A stretch of 11,199 bases of DNA from positions 1 through 11,199 of the forward strand of contig CALQZZ010000010.1 of NCBI GenBank assembly GCA_943350065.1, given 5' to 3'. Under the pieces are notes generated by a model that worked only from the letters and a program-made list of their open reading frames with translations, was not told where the DNA came from and ran no database searches. This document shows positions 1-7,283 of the stretch, piece by piece. The position numbers and the translations under genes were made by a program. The number at the start of each line of letters is the position of its first letter. Within the stretch, counting starts at the first letter, position 1. Origin of the DNA: Candidatus Nomurabacteria bacterium. GTDB lineage: Bacteria; Patescibacteriota; Minisyncoccia; Phycocordibacterales; UBA9973.

Positions 1-14
1 GAAAGTTTAGGCGG

Positions 15-1211
15 ATGAAAGACAAACAAATCGAAAAACTTATAAAATTAGAAGCTAAGCGTCAAAAAAGCGTTATTAATCTTATTGCTTCAGAAAACTA
101 TGTTTCTAAAGATGTTCTAGAAGCTCTCGGTTCAGTGCTCACAAATAAATATGCAGAAGGGTATCCAGGACGAAGATATTACGGAGGAAATGAAATTATC
201 GATAAAGTAGAAACTCTCGCTATTGATCGTGCTTTAAAACTTTTTAAATTAAAACCAGATGCGTGGCATGTGAATGTTCAGCTTCTTTCCGGAAGTCCTG
301 CGAATTTTGCATTATATTCTGCTCTCGTACCTATCGGTGGAAAAATAATGGGAATGAAATTAACTTCTGGTGGACATCTCACACACGGACATCCACTTTC
401 TATGACAGGTAAACTTTGGAAACCGATTCAATTCGAACTCGATCCAAAAACAGAAGTCATCGATTATGATGCAATTGAAAAATTGGCAATGCTAGAAAAG
501 CCAGACATTATCGTCGCTGGTTTTACCGCATATCCACGTGTCGTTGATTTTAAAAAATTTAGATCTATCGCTGATAAAGTGGTTTACCCTGAGCAGGGCC
601 GAAAGGGAGCATTATTACATATCGATATGTCACACTTTGCAGGACTCGTAGCAGGGGGAGTGTATCCATCTCCATTTCCATATGCAGACAGTGTGATGAC
701 TACAACTCACAAATCTCTCCGTGGTCCGAGACAAGCAATTCTTTTTGTAAAAAAAGATGAACGTGGTTTTGATAAAAAATTAGATAAGATGGTAATCCCT
801 GGACTCTTTGGTGGTCCACATGAAAACAACATTGCCGGAGTTGCGATTGCACTAAAAGAAGCTGACACTCCCGCCTTTAAAAAATACGCAAAACAAGTTA
901 TTAAAAATGCGCAAACATTAGCAAAAGAATTACAAAAACTCGGATGGAAAATAGTTTCTGGTGGTACTGATTCACATCTGATATTGATGGATACTTTTTC
1001 TTCAAATGGTGTGACAGGTAGTGATGCTAGTAAAAAGCTTGAAAAAGCAGGGATAATAGTAAATATGAATACTGTCCCAGGGGACACACGTTCTGTTATG
1101 GATCCATCTGGTATTCGACTCGGTACTTGTGCAGAGACTACAATAGGTAAAAAAGAAAAAGATATGATTAAAATAGCACAAAAGATGGATAAAGTTTTGA
1201 GAGGGAAGTAG
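15..1211 (+). CDS. glyA: Serine hydroxymethyltransferase (SHMT)
   Basis: This PLP enzyme of the cytosol interconverts serine plus tetrahydrofolate with glycine plus 5,10-methylene-tetrahydrofolate, the one-carbon donor for thymidylate synthesis. The protein has 398 residues (the E. coli enzyme has 417). The N-terminal signature NLIASENYVS (22-31) and TNKYAEGYPGRRYYGG (43-58) are intact. HIDMSHFAGLVAGG (202-215) and the PLP-lysine motif TTTHKSLRGPR, with Lys233, are present. The C-terminal SGIRLGT (365-371) closes the fold. Some stretches differ from the textbook enzyme: NVQLLSGSPAN (87-97), GGPHENNIAG (266-275) and NTVPGDTRSVMDPSGIRLGT (352-371). The ATG at 15 fits the N-terminus of the family. 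The 14 bases before it contain a TAG at 8-10 that may end an unseen upstream gene. No promoter is visible inside the window. Confidence 0.97.
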   Translation: MKDKQIEKLIKLEAKRQKSVINLIASENYVSKDVLEALGSVLTNKYAEGYPGRRYYGGNEIIDKVETLAIDRALKLFKLKPDAWHVNVQLLSGSPANFALYSALVPIGGKIMGMKLTSGGHLTHGHPLSMTGKLWKPIQFELDPKTEVIDYDAIEKLAMLEKPDIIVAGFTAYPRVVDFKKFRSIADKVVYPEQGRKGALLHIDMSHFAGLVAGGVYPSPFPYADSVMTTTHKSLRGPRQAILFVKKDERGFDKKLDKMVIPGLFGGPHENNIAGVAIALKEADTPAFKKYAKQVIKNAQTLAKELQKLGWKIVSGGTDSHLILMDTFSSNGVTGSDASKKLEKAGIIVNMNTVPGDTRSVMDPSGIRLGTCAETTIGKKEKDMIKIAQKMDKVLRGK

Positions 1212-1256
1212 ATTGTTATTAATAGATTATTATGTTATTTTAATAAAAACAATCTT

Positions 1257-1262
1257 TAAAAT
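1257..1262 (+). promoter_or_regulatory. Possible -10 box for the thymidylate kinase gene
   Basis: TAAAAT lies 7 bases before the ATG at 1270, the same geometry as the better promoters in this window. No good -35 hexamer stands 16-18 bases upstream, so this is weak and rests mainly on the repeated spacing pattern. Confidence 0.3.
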
Positions 1263-1269
1263 AAAAAAC

Positions 1270-1872
1270 ATGAAAAAAGCTTTATTTGTCACAATTATGG
1301 GTATTACCAATATAGGTAAAACAACTCAGATGCTTCTTTTGGAAAAACTTTTAAAAGAAAAAGGTTTAAAGTATTTTACATTAAAATATCCTATTTATGA
1401 CTTAGAACCTACAGGTCCTAGAATTCACCGATATTTAAAAGCTAAAAACCCTGAAAATTTAACTCCAGCAATATTTCAATCTTTATGTGCAAGCAATAGA
1501 AGAGATTTTGAACCACGTTTAGAATCGATTTTTACTGAAAATGATATTGTCATTGGTGAAATGTATACTGGAACCGGTATTGCTTATGGTATGTGTGATG
1601 GTGTACCGAAAGAATATTTGTTGGAAGAAAATGAAGGTCTGATAATACTTGACGTTTCTATTCTTTTGGATGGAGAACGTTTTATGGAAAGTGTAGAAGA
1701 TGTTCATCATTTTGAAAATGATAAAGAAAAAACAGATTTTGCTCGTCAGGTGCACTTGGAACTTGCTAAAGATTTGAACTGGTTAGTCATTAATGCAAAC
1801 CAAACTATCGAAGAAGTTCATAAACAAATAGTAGATGAAATTTTTAGACATATAAAAATAGTTGAACAATAG
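1270..1872 (+). CDS. tmk: Divergent thymidylate kinase-like P-loop kinase
   Basis: This is most likely a dTMP kinase (dTMP + ATP to dTDP + ADP), 200 residues, close to the usual 200-215. The P-loop is GITNIGKTTQ (11-20), where classical enzymes have GxDGxGKTTQ. The region LKYPIYDLEPTGPRIHRYL (38-56) occupies the place of the FPTREPGG substrate loop. The ASNRRDFEP stretch (74-82) matches the AADRxxH helix. The usual DRY is replaced by Gly-Glu-Met-Tyr (96-99), and the LID around LDGERFMESVEDVHHFEND (133-151) lacks the usual Arg spacing. I chose the ATG at 1270 over the TTG at 1213: it fits the family N-terminus (KKALFVTIMG is the first strand) and lies 7 bases after a TAAAAT box. It sits between glyA and dut, which supports a thymidylate role. 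It could instead be a kinase for another deoxynucleotide. The family is fairly sure, the exact substrate less so. Confidence 0.8.
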   Translation: MKKALFVTIMGITNIGKTTQMLLLEKLLKEKGLKYFTLKYPIYDLEPTGPRIHRYLKAKNPENLTPAIFQSLCASNRRDFEPRLESIFTENDIVIGEMYTGTGIAYGMCDGVPKEYLLEENEGLIILDVSILLDGERFMESVEDVHHFENDKEKTDFARQVHLELAKDLNWLVINANQTIEEVHKQIVDEIFRHIKIVEQ

Positions 1873-1873
1873 A

Positions 1874-1899
1874 AAAAACCCGAGTCATCTCGGGTTTTT
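1874..1899 (+). terminator. Rho-independent terminator after the thymidylate kinase gene
   Basis: A perfect 11-bp stem (AAAAACCCGAG at 1874-1884 with CTCGGGTTTTT at 1889-1899) closes a TCAT loop. The run of five T, followed after one base by five more, is a classical terminator tail. The leading A-run makes it potentially bidirectional. It starts one base after the kinase stop codon and separates that gene from dut. Confidence 0.92.
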
Positions 1900-1907
1900 A
1901 TTTTTCC

Positions 1908-1913
1908 TATAAT
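1908..1913 (+). promoter_or_regulatory. -10 box of the dut-argS unit
   Basis: A consensus TATAAT lies directly after the terminator. The expected start of transcription, about 1919-1921, falls after the in-frame ATG at 1915 but before the ATG at 1930, and so favours 1930 as the start of Dut. The -35 region (around TCATCT, 1885-1890) is poor and lies inside the terminator hairpin. Confidence 0.55.
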
Positions 1914-1929
1914 TATGTACAATGAAAAC

Positions 1930-2352
1930 ATGCAGTTTAAGATTAAAAAATTGAAAGAAGGTGCGAAATTGCCTAGTTATGCAAACCCGGGGGATGTGGG
2001 TATGGATTTGTATTCTATGGAAAATGTTACTTTGGCTCCTATGGAACATGTTATTTTAAATCATGGTTTTGCTTTAGAATTTCCTGAAGGATACGGAGGT
2101 TTTGTTATGGACAAGGGAAGTATTTCAAAAGCAGGGCTCAAAGTCATGGGTGGGGTATATGATGCAGGGTATAGAGGTGAATACAACACACATCTGGTTA
2201 ATTTGTCCGATAAATCATATACTATCGAAGTAGGAGATAAAGTTTCTCAATTAGTCATCACTCCTGTCGTAATAGGCGAGATAGAGGAGGTGAATGAACT
2301 TTCAGAATCTGTTCGCGGAGAGGGTAGATATGGTTCAACTGGTAGAAAATAA
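1930..2352 (+). CDS. dut: dUTP diphosphatase (dUTPase)
   Basis: It hydrolyses dUTP to dUMP and pyrophosphate, keeping uracil out of DNA and feeding thymidylate synthesis. The family is a homotrimer with five motifs, and all five are recognisable in the 140 residues: GDVGMDLYS (21-29), DKGSISKAGL (61-70), GGVYDAGYRGEYNTHLVN (74-91) with the catalytic-type Asp78, GDKVSQLVI (102-110), and the C-terminal arm RGEGRYGSTG (129-138). Motif 2 normally reads R-S-S-x; here Asp-Lys-Gly-Ser replaces the arginine, a variation that should not be read as loss of function. The ATG at 1915 would add five residues (MYNEN) but lies upstream of the likely transcription start, so I use 1930. The argS start codon follows its stop after one base, so the two are surely cotranscribed. 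Confidence 0.93.
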   Translation: MQFKIKKLKEGAKLPSYANPGDVGMDLYSMENVTLAPMEHVILNHGFALEFPEGYGGFVMDKGSISKAGLKVMGGVYDAGYRGEYNTHLVNLSDKSYTIEVGDKVSQLVITPVVIGEIEEVNELSESVRGEGRYGSTGRK

Positions 2353-2353
2353 T

Positions 2354-4075
2354 ATGGCTATAAAAAACAAAATTGCAGAATTAATAAAAGATGCTTTGAA
2401 GAAACTCGAAATAGGCGAGGTGAATTTTGTCGTGGAACATCCGGAAGATTTTAAGAATGGAGATTATTCAACGAATGTAGCGATGGTTTGTGCAAAGCAA
2501 TTAAAGATGAATCCACGTGAACTTGCAGAAAAAATTTCTGAGATCCTTCGACAAGCTCAGGATGAATCTCAGGTTACTGAGATTCAAGTTGCCGGCGCAG
2601 GGTTTATAAATTTCTATGTTTCAAAAGAATATTTTCAAAAAGAATTAGCGAATATAATAACTTTAGCTGATAAATACGGATCCTCAGATTTAAATAAAGG
2701 AAAGAAAATTTTAGTTGAACATTCTAGTCCGAACTTGTTCAAGCCATTTCACGTCGGGCATATGATGAATAATGCTATCGGTGAATCTATCACTCGACTC
2801 GCACATTTTTCTGGTGCAGAAGTAAAAGCCATTTCTTTTCCGTCTGATATTTCTCTCGGAGTAGCTAAAGCAATTTTTATAATCTTAGAAAAACAAATTG
2901 ATGGTCAAGTTTTTAAACCAGTAGATATCGTCGCATTAGGTGATGCCTATGTAGAAGGTACAAAGAGATATGATGAAGACGAATCTATCCATACTCGTGT
3001 AAAAGAAATTGCTGATAACCTATATGCTGAAAAAGACTCTCCAGAATTCAAGGCTTTTGTCGCTTGTAAAGAATTCAATATGGAATATTTTAAAAATATT
3101 ACAAAACGTTTAGGTTCAGAATTTGATGGATATATTTATGAAAGTGAAGCCGGCATCATAGGTAAAAAAATGGTTTTAGAAAACACCCCTGTTATTTTTA
3201 CAGAAAGTGAAGGTGCTGTCGTTTATATTCCAGAAGAAACAAAAAAATACATAAATACTGCAGTATTCATAAACAGCCAAGGTAATCCTACTTATGAAGC
3301 GAAAGATTTAGGTTTGCTCGATTTAAAATTTGAAAAATATAATCCAGACCTTTCTATTTTTATAACAGACCATCAACAGATTTCTCATTTCGCTGTCGTT
3401 CTCGATGCTGTAGAAAAAATAAATAAAAGCTGGGTAGAGAGAAGTGTTCACCGAACACATGGACGTATGACATTCAAAGGACAAAAAATGTCTTCACGTC
3501 TCGGGGGAGTTCCACTCGTTGCTGATATTTTAGAGACAGTCCTTGCTGAAGTTTCTGAACGTACAAAAGATAGAGATACTGTCGACACGCGTGAGAATCC
3601 AGAAGCTATCGCCGTCGGCGCACTCAAGTTCGCTATTCTCCGTGCTCAAGCAGGGAAAAATATCGACTTTGATCCAGAGACTTCACTTTCTTTCGAAGGG
3701 GATTCAGGTCCGTATTTACAATACACTGGCGTCCGTGCAAATTCTGTTTTAGAAAAAGCAGGGTTCGGCGGGAAAAGGCCAGACCTTAAAGAAGTCCCAA
3801 GGTCTGGCCTTGAGGAGCCGATTTCAGATGTAGAAAAAATACTTGCTCGTTTTCCGGAAGTCGTCGAAAATTCTATCACCAACTGGGCTCCACATTATGT
3901 CACGACATATTTGTGTGAATTAGCGCAATCATTCAATAGCTGGTATGCACATACTCAGATTATAGATGAAGCTAATCCAAATATGAATTATAATTTAGCT
4001 ATCACTAAATCAGTTGCCCAAGTAATGCAAAACGGCCTTTATCTCCTCGGTATCACTCTCCCAGAGCGAATGTAA
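2354..4075 (+). CDS. argS: Arginyl-tRNA synthetase
   Basis: This class I synthetase charges tRNA-Arg. The 573-residue protein has the usual length and order: an N-terminal Add-1 domain ending in VAGAGFINFYVS, the catalytic domain with HVGH (133-136, after SSPNLFKPF), GRMTFKGQKMSSRLGG with KMSSR at 378-382 in place of KMSKS, and the C-terminal anticodon-binding DALR domain that ends in GLYLLGITLPERM. A longer reading from 2294 would overlap dut by 59 bases and add 20 residues with no family counterpart, so the ATG at 2354, one base after dut, is the start. Two stretches look like inserted repeats translated in frame: LRQAQDESQ near residue 66, in the variable part of the Add-1 domain, and KRPDLKEVPRSGL (474-486), between the catalytic and DALR domains. 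Both lie in places where length is tolerated, so the enzyme should be active. Confidence 0.97.
   Translation: MAIKNKIAELIKDALKKLEIGEVNFVVEHPEDFKNGDYSTNVAMVCAKQLKMNPRELAEKISEILRQAQDESQVTEIQVAGAGFINFYVSKEYFQKELANIITLADKYGSSDLNKGKKILVEHSSPNLFKPFHVGHMMNNAIGESITRLAHFSGAEVKAISFPSDISLGVAKAIFIILEKQIDGQVFKPVDIVALGDAYVEGTKRYDEDESIHTRVKEIADNLYAEKDSPEFKAFVACKEFNMEYFKNITKRLGSEFDGYIYESEAGIIGKKMVLENTPVIFTESEGAVVYIPEETKKYINTAVFINSQGNPTYEAKDLGLLDLKFEKYNPDLSIFITDHQQISHFAVVLDAVEKINKSWVERSVHRTHGRMTFKGQKMSSRLGGVPLVADILETVLAEVSERTKDRDTVDTRENPEAIAVGALKFAILRAQAGKNIDFDPETSLSFEGDSGPYLQYTGVRANSVLEKAGFGGKRPDLKEVPRSGLEEPISDVEKILARFPEVVENSITNWAPHYVTTYLCELAQSFNSWYAHTQIIDEANPNMNYNLAITKSVAQVMQNGLYLLGITLPERM
2538..2584. repeat. 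Palindromic repeat translated within argS (CTTCGACAAGCTCAG type)
   Basis: The segment holds CCTTCGACAAGCTCAGG (2545-2561) framed by AT on each side, then a perfect 8-bp hairpin AATCTCAG-GTTA-CTGAGATT (2565-2584), with a further CTGAGAT at 2538-2544. CTTCGACAAGCTCAG is, from memory, a dispersed repeat in many bacterial genomes, including CPR. Here it is read as LRQAQDESQ inside ArgS. Confidence 0.6.
3775..3811. repeat. Perfect inverted repeat translated within argS
   Basis: Arms AAGGCCAGACCTT (3775-3787) and AAGGTCTGGCCTT (3799-3811) are exact reverse complements, 13 of 13, around an 11-base spacer. The element is read as RPDLKEVPRSGL and falls between two ArgS domains. Two diverged relatives lie in the hydrolase gene at 7036-7131 and are translated in the same frame (AGG as first codon), which suggests one element family. 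Confidence 0.7.
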
Positions 4076-4106
4076 ATCTGAGCAAGGGGAGTCCTTGCTC
4101 AGATTT
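4074..4106 (+). terminator. Hairpin terminator after argS
   Basis: A perfect 14-bp stem (4074-4087 with 4093-4106) closes a five-base loop GGAGT. It overlaps the last two bases of the argS stop codon and is followed by GAGTTTTCC, a short T-run. The stem strength makes it a likely terminator for the dut-argS unit, though the U-tract is modest. Confidence 0.8.
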
Positions 4107-4125
4107 GAGTTTTCCACAATATATC

Positions 4126-4154
4126 TTGAAAAAGTAAAATCTCAATATTATAAT
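4126..4154 (+). promoter_or_regulatory. Sigma-70 type promoter of the surface hydrolase gene
   Basis: TTGAAA (4126-4131), a 17-base spacer and TATAAT (4149-4154) form a near-consensus promoter. The ATG at 4163 starts 8 bases after the -10 box, so transcription should begin at or within about two bases of the start codon, giving a leaderless mRNA. Confidence 0.85.
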
Positions 4155-4162
4155 TTATATTA

Positions 4163-7100
4163 ATGTACTCAATTAAACGGTTCCGTTTGTTGTTTATTTT
4201 TATCACTAGCTTTATTAGTGTTTTTTATTTTTCAGCTCATTATGCCTTGGCTGGTACGAATGTGACTGACGATATTACTTCCAATACTATATGGACTGTC
4301 GCAGAGAGTCCATATATTGTGAGTACAAATTTATATATTGCCCCCAGTACCACACTCACTATCGAGCCAGGTGTCGTAGTGAAATTTGAAAGTTATTCGG
4401 GTCTTAATGTGGCCGGGGACATTATCGCTAATGGAAATATAAATAATAAAATAACCTTCACTTCTATTTTAGATGATTCAATAGCAGGTGATACAAATGA
4501 AGATGCCGACAGTACCACTCCAAGCAAAAATGATTGGAGTGGTATTTATTTTAATGACTCACATAGCTCTTCTTTTGTTTATGTGAATTTGCGATACGCT
4601 ACAGATATTTTGACGACCAATAATTCAGATGTAAATTTACAAAATATTGATATGTACGAGAGTAATACAGGAATAAACTTTTATAACAACAGTCATATTG
4701 TGGTAAACACTGTGACAGCACAGAATATTACTAGCGATGTCTTGTCGGCCTATAATCACAGTACTATGGCTGTCGACAATATTACGATTCAAGATATTGC
4801 TCAATATGCAATTGAGATTTTTGAGGATAGTAGCCTCACGATCAATAATTCTTCGGTTAAAAATGTTTTACAACATGGAGCTTTTTATGTTTATGGTAAT
4901 AGTTTTCTAATAGCTGATCATTTAAATGTCGAAGATATTTTTGGTAGCTGGGACGATGCGATCGATGTGGTGAATCATAGTAATTTATTGGTTGATCATT
5001 CGACTTTTAAAAATTGTCCAGAAGATTCTTGTATCGCTTTTTATGATAGTAATGATTATTTGAATAATCCTTCGAGTGTGAGTGCTTATAATACATTATT
5101 CGATACTGGGGCAGGGTCAGCATTTATTACTTTTGGAAATAGTCTAGTCACCGCTAATATTCAAAACTGCACGATTAAAAATTTTGATTATTTAGGAATT
5201 AGAAATTATAGCCCAGCGGTGCTAAATGCTATCAATAATTATTGGGGTGATGCTACTGGGCCATACCATCCAGATTTGAATCCATCTGGGCTCGGTAATG
5301 GTGTTTCGAATAATGTAGACTTTATTCCTTTTAAGATTACTGATCCACTCATCTCTCATAATCCAGTGATATTGATACCCGGAATTATGGGCTCATATTT
5401 AAATAAAAATTTTGGTGACATGGGTGAATTGTGGCCGAATATTAATGCGTTGATAACATCGATTTCTGATGATTTTTTAAATGATTTAGCTTTGCGACCA
5501 GATGGCACTGAAGACCCAGCTAAGCCAATACAAGTAGGAGATATTATTCGTAGTATCAATGTCACTCTGCCTGGAATAAATAGTGTCTCACATAGCTTTG
5601 ATGGATTGATAAATGAATTGACCAATGGTGGCTATGTAGAAAATACTGACTTGTTTGTCTTTCCATATGATTGGCGAAAAGATGATGCGGAGGCAGCGAT
5701 TTTGCTCGACAGCAAAATCGCTGCCGTCCTCTCCCAGACCGGCGCCTCCAAGGTAGATATTGTGGCTCACAGCATGGGTGGACTCGTCACGAAAAAATAC
5801 ATTGCTGATCACGGCGCCGGCCTAATCGACAAGCTTGTCTTCATAGGCACTCCGCACCTCGGCGCACCGAAAGCTTATAAAGTCCTGACCTATGGAGATG
5901 ATATGGGAATAAAAAGATTTAATGTTCCTTTTTTAAGCGCAAATAGAGTAAAATATATTTCTCAAAATATGCCAGGGGTTTTTGATCTTTTACCGAGTGA
6001 AAAATATATTAATGATAATGGATCTTATGTGATAAATGCCAAAAATAATCCTGTGCATAATTTAAATTATTCTGAGACGAAAGATTTTATGAATACTCAA
6101 GGACGCAATATGACAATGTTTACACCGGCTGAAAGTTTGCATAATGATACAGACAATTTAAATTTACTAAATACAGATGTGTACAATTTTGCTGGTTGTG
6201 GCAAGACGAAAACGATTGGCAAAATACGAGTGGGGAAGAAGAGAGATTGGACACACCTTGGACTGACATGGAAAGACGATGTAATTATTTCATATACGAA
6301 TGGGGATGAGACTGTGCCACTGTCTTCTTCTACTGGTGTCGATGCTCTCAATGAATATTTTGTGAAAAATATTTCACATATGGATTTGCCTTCAGCGGAT
6401 GGATTGAGGCAGGATGTATTGGCTATTCTCACGGGTGCTGATTTACCGAGCTCACCAGTGATTTTGTCTGATGTGAGTGATTGTAAGACTTCTGGGCACA
6501 CTGTATCTGTCCACAGCCCAGCAACACTCGATATTTATGATAGCTTGGGGAATCATACAGGATTGAATACTGATAGTGATATAGAGTATGGAGTTCTAGG
6601 AGTATCCTATGATATTTTTGATGATGTAAAATATGCCTTCTTGCCAGATGGGCAAAATTATCGAATTGTGAATCGTGCTACCGATACAGGAGGGTATAGC
6701 TTGAATATTGATAATGTGGCAAACAATGATGACATTACAAATTCTTTTTCTTGGAATCTTGTACCATTACAGACTTTGAATACAAATACTGAAATAAATA
6801 TTGGCCCAGATTATCCTGAAAATAATTATGTATTAAAAGCCGATGAAGATGGTAATGGAAGCTTTGAGAAAACTTTTCCTGTGAATTTTGATGGCACTAG
6901 CCTAGCTGAAAAAGCAGAAGAAAAACCTCATCATTCTAGTGGTGGTAGTGTTTTATCAATATTAAATAAAAAGGATGATGATAAAAAAGAAAACCTAGAA
7001 GAAAAAAATATTTCTGAATTGAATTCTGAATCCCAAAGGTCGGTCCTTAAGAATTTGGCTGTTAAAGGACCAACCTTAACGAATTCTGTATTTAAAAGGT

Positions 7101-7270
7101 CGTTCCTTAAAGGAGTTCAAGGTGCGACCTTAATACATTTAAACCCTGAGTCTGCATCCCAAACGGCCTCTGCAATAAATTCTGGTTTTAAAATTAAAGA
7201 TATTTTAATAGTTTTTTCTATTTGTATTTTAGCTTTTATTGTTGGAAAGAGACATATAAATAAGTTATAA
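4163..7270 (+). CDS. Membrane-anchored beta-helix / LCAT-like lipase fusion
   Basis: This 1035-residue surface protein is probably an esterase or acyltransferase of unknown substrate. Residues 1-30 are a signal peptide (KRFRLLFIFITSFISVFYF, cut after ALA). About 35-395 form a right-handed parallel beta-helix: repeated N-S-x-hydrophobic rungs, ending in NNYWGDATGPYHP and NVDFIPF, typical of PbH1 proteins. About 400-770 form an alpha/beta hydrolase closest to the LCAT/PGAP1-like group: PVILIPGIMGSYL (401-413), PYDWRKD, the nucleophile elbow AHSMGG with Ser537, NGDETVP with candidate Asp715, and NISHMD with candidate His739. A beta-rich domain follows, then a lysine/acid-rich linker near 935-950, two palindrome-encoded 20-residue units (about 954-993) and a C-terminal transmembrane helix (DILIVFSICILAFIVG) before a basic tail. 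No LPXTG motif is seen. The gene stands alone behind its own promoter. Confidence 0.88.
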   Translation: MYSIKRFRLLFIFITSFISVFYFSAHYALAGTNVTDDITSNTIWTVAESPYIVSTNLYIAPSTTLTIEPGVVVKFESYSGLNVAGDIIANGNINNKITFTSILDDSIAGDTNEDADSTTPSKNDWSGIYFNDSHSSSFVYVNLRYATDILTTNNSDVNLQNIDMYESNTGINFYNNSHIVVNTVTAQNITSDVLSAYNHSTMAVDNITIQDIAQYAIEIFEDSSLTINNSSVKNVLQHGAFYVYGNSFLIADHLNVEDIFGSWDDAIDVVNHSNLLVDHSTFKNCPEDSCIAFYDSNDYLNNPSSVSAYNTLFDTGAGSAFITFGNSLVTANIQNCTIKNFDYLGIRNYSPAVLNAINNYWGDATGPYHPDLNPSGLGNGVSNNVDFIPFKITDPLISHNPVILIPGIMGSYLNKNFGDMGELWPNINALITSISDDFLNDLALRPDGTEDPAKPIQVGDIIRSINVTLPGINSVSHSFDGLINELTNGGYVENTDLFVFPYDWRKDDAEAAILLDSKIAAVLSQTGASKVDIVAHSMGGLVTKKYIADHGAGLIDKLVFIGTPHLGAPKAYKVLTYGDDMGIKRFNVPFLSANRVKYISQNMPGVFDLLPSEKYINDNGSYVINAKNNPVHNLNYSETKDFMNTQGRNMTMFTPAESLHNDTDNLNLLNTDVYNFAGCGKTKTIGKIRVGKKRDWTHLGLTWKDDVIISYTNGDETVPLSSSTGVDALNEYFVKNISHMDLPSADGLRQDVLAILTGADLPSSPVILSDVSDCKTSGHTVSVHSPATLDIYDSLGNHTGLNTDSDIEYGVLGVSYDIFDDVKYAFLPDGQNYRIVNRATDTGGYSLNIDNVANNDDITNSFSWNLVPLQTLNTNTEINIGPDYPENNYVLKADEDGNGSFEKTFPVNFDGTSLAEKAEEKPHHSSGGSVLSILNKKDDDKKENLEEKNISELNSESQRSVLKNLAVKGPTLTNSVFKRSFLKGVQGATLIHLNPESASQTASAINSGFKIKDILIVFSICILAFIVGKRHINKL
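5692..5725. repeat. Perfect 15-bp hairpin inside the hydrolase domain
   Basis: GGCAGCGATTTTGCT (5692-5706) and AGCAAAATCGCTGCC (5711-5725) pair perfectly around a CGAC loop. It encodes AAILLDSKIAAV, the helix before the nucleophile elbow. The stretch up to about 5870 is clearly richer in GC than the rest of the gene. Confidence 0.6.
7021..7140. repeat. Two tandem 60-bp units with palindromic cores in the hydrolase tail
   Basis: Both units begin GAATTCTG (7021 and 7081), exactly 60 bases apart. Unit A has arms AAGGTCGGTCCTT (7036-7048) and AAGGACCAACCTT (7065-7077), 12 of 13 complementary. Unit B has AAGGTCGTTCCTT (7096-7108) and AAGGTGCGACCTT (7119-7131), 11 of 13. They are translated as RSVLKNLAVKGPTL and RSFLKGVQGATL, in the same frame as the related element in argS, and lie between the linker and the membrane helix. 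Confidence 0.65.
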
Positions 7271-7271
7271 T
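7242..7271 (+). promoter_or_regulatory. Possible promoter for the small membrane-protein genes
   Basis: TTGGAA (7242-7247), 18 bases and TATAAT (7266-7271) overlap the end of the hydrolase gene. Transcription would begin near 7278 and run through the inverted repeat at 7284-7348 before the first start codon. The -35 box is only a partial match. Confidence 0.35.
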
Positions 7272-7283
7272 TAAGAAGACTTG

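Noticed and set aside
707..1087. 126-codon open frame antisense to glyA
   Set aside because: It is the mirror of a highly conserved enzyme, with low-information sequence and no start signal or promoter.
1213..1269. TTG start for the thymidylate kinase at 1213
   Set aside because: The added residues are not part of the kinase fold and would lie upstream of the likely -10 box at 1257.
2294..2353. Upstream start for argS that would overlap dut
   Set aside because: The extra 20 residues mirror the dut reading frame in another phase and have no ArgS counterpart; the ATG at 2354 fits the family N-terminus.
6097..6501. 134-codon open frame antisense to the hydrolase gene
   Set aside because: It lies opposite the catalytic Asp/His region of a clear protein, with no promoter and no recognisable motifs.
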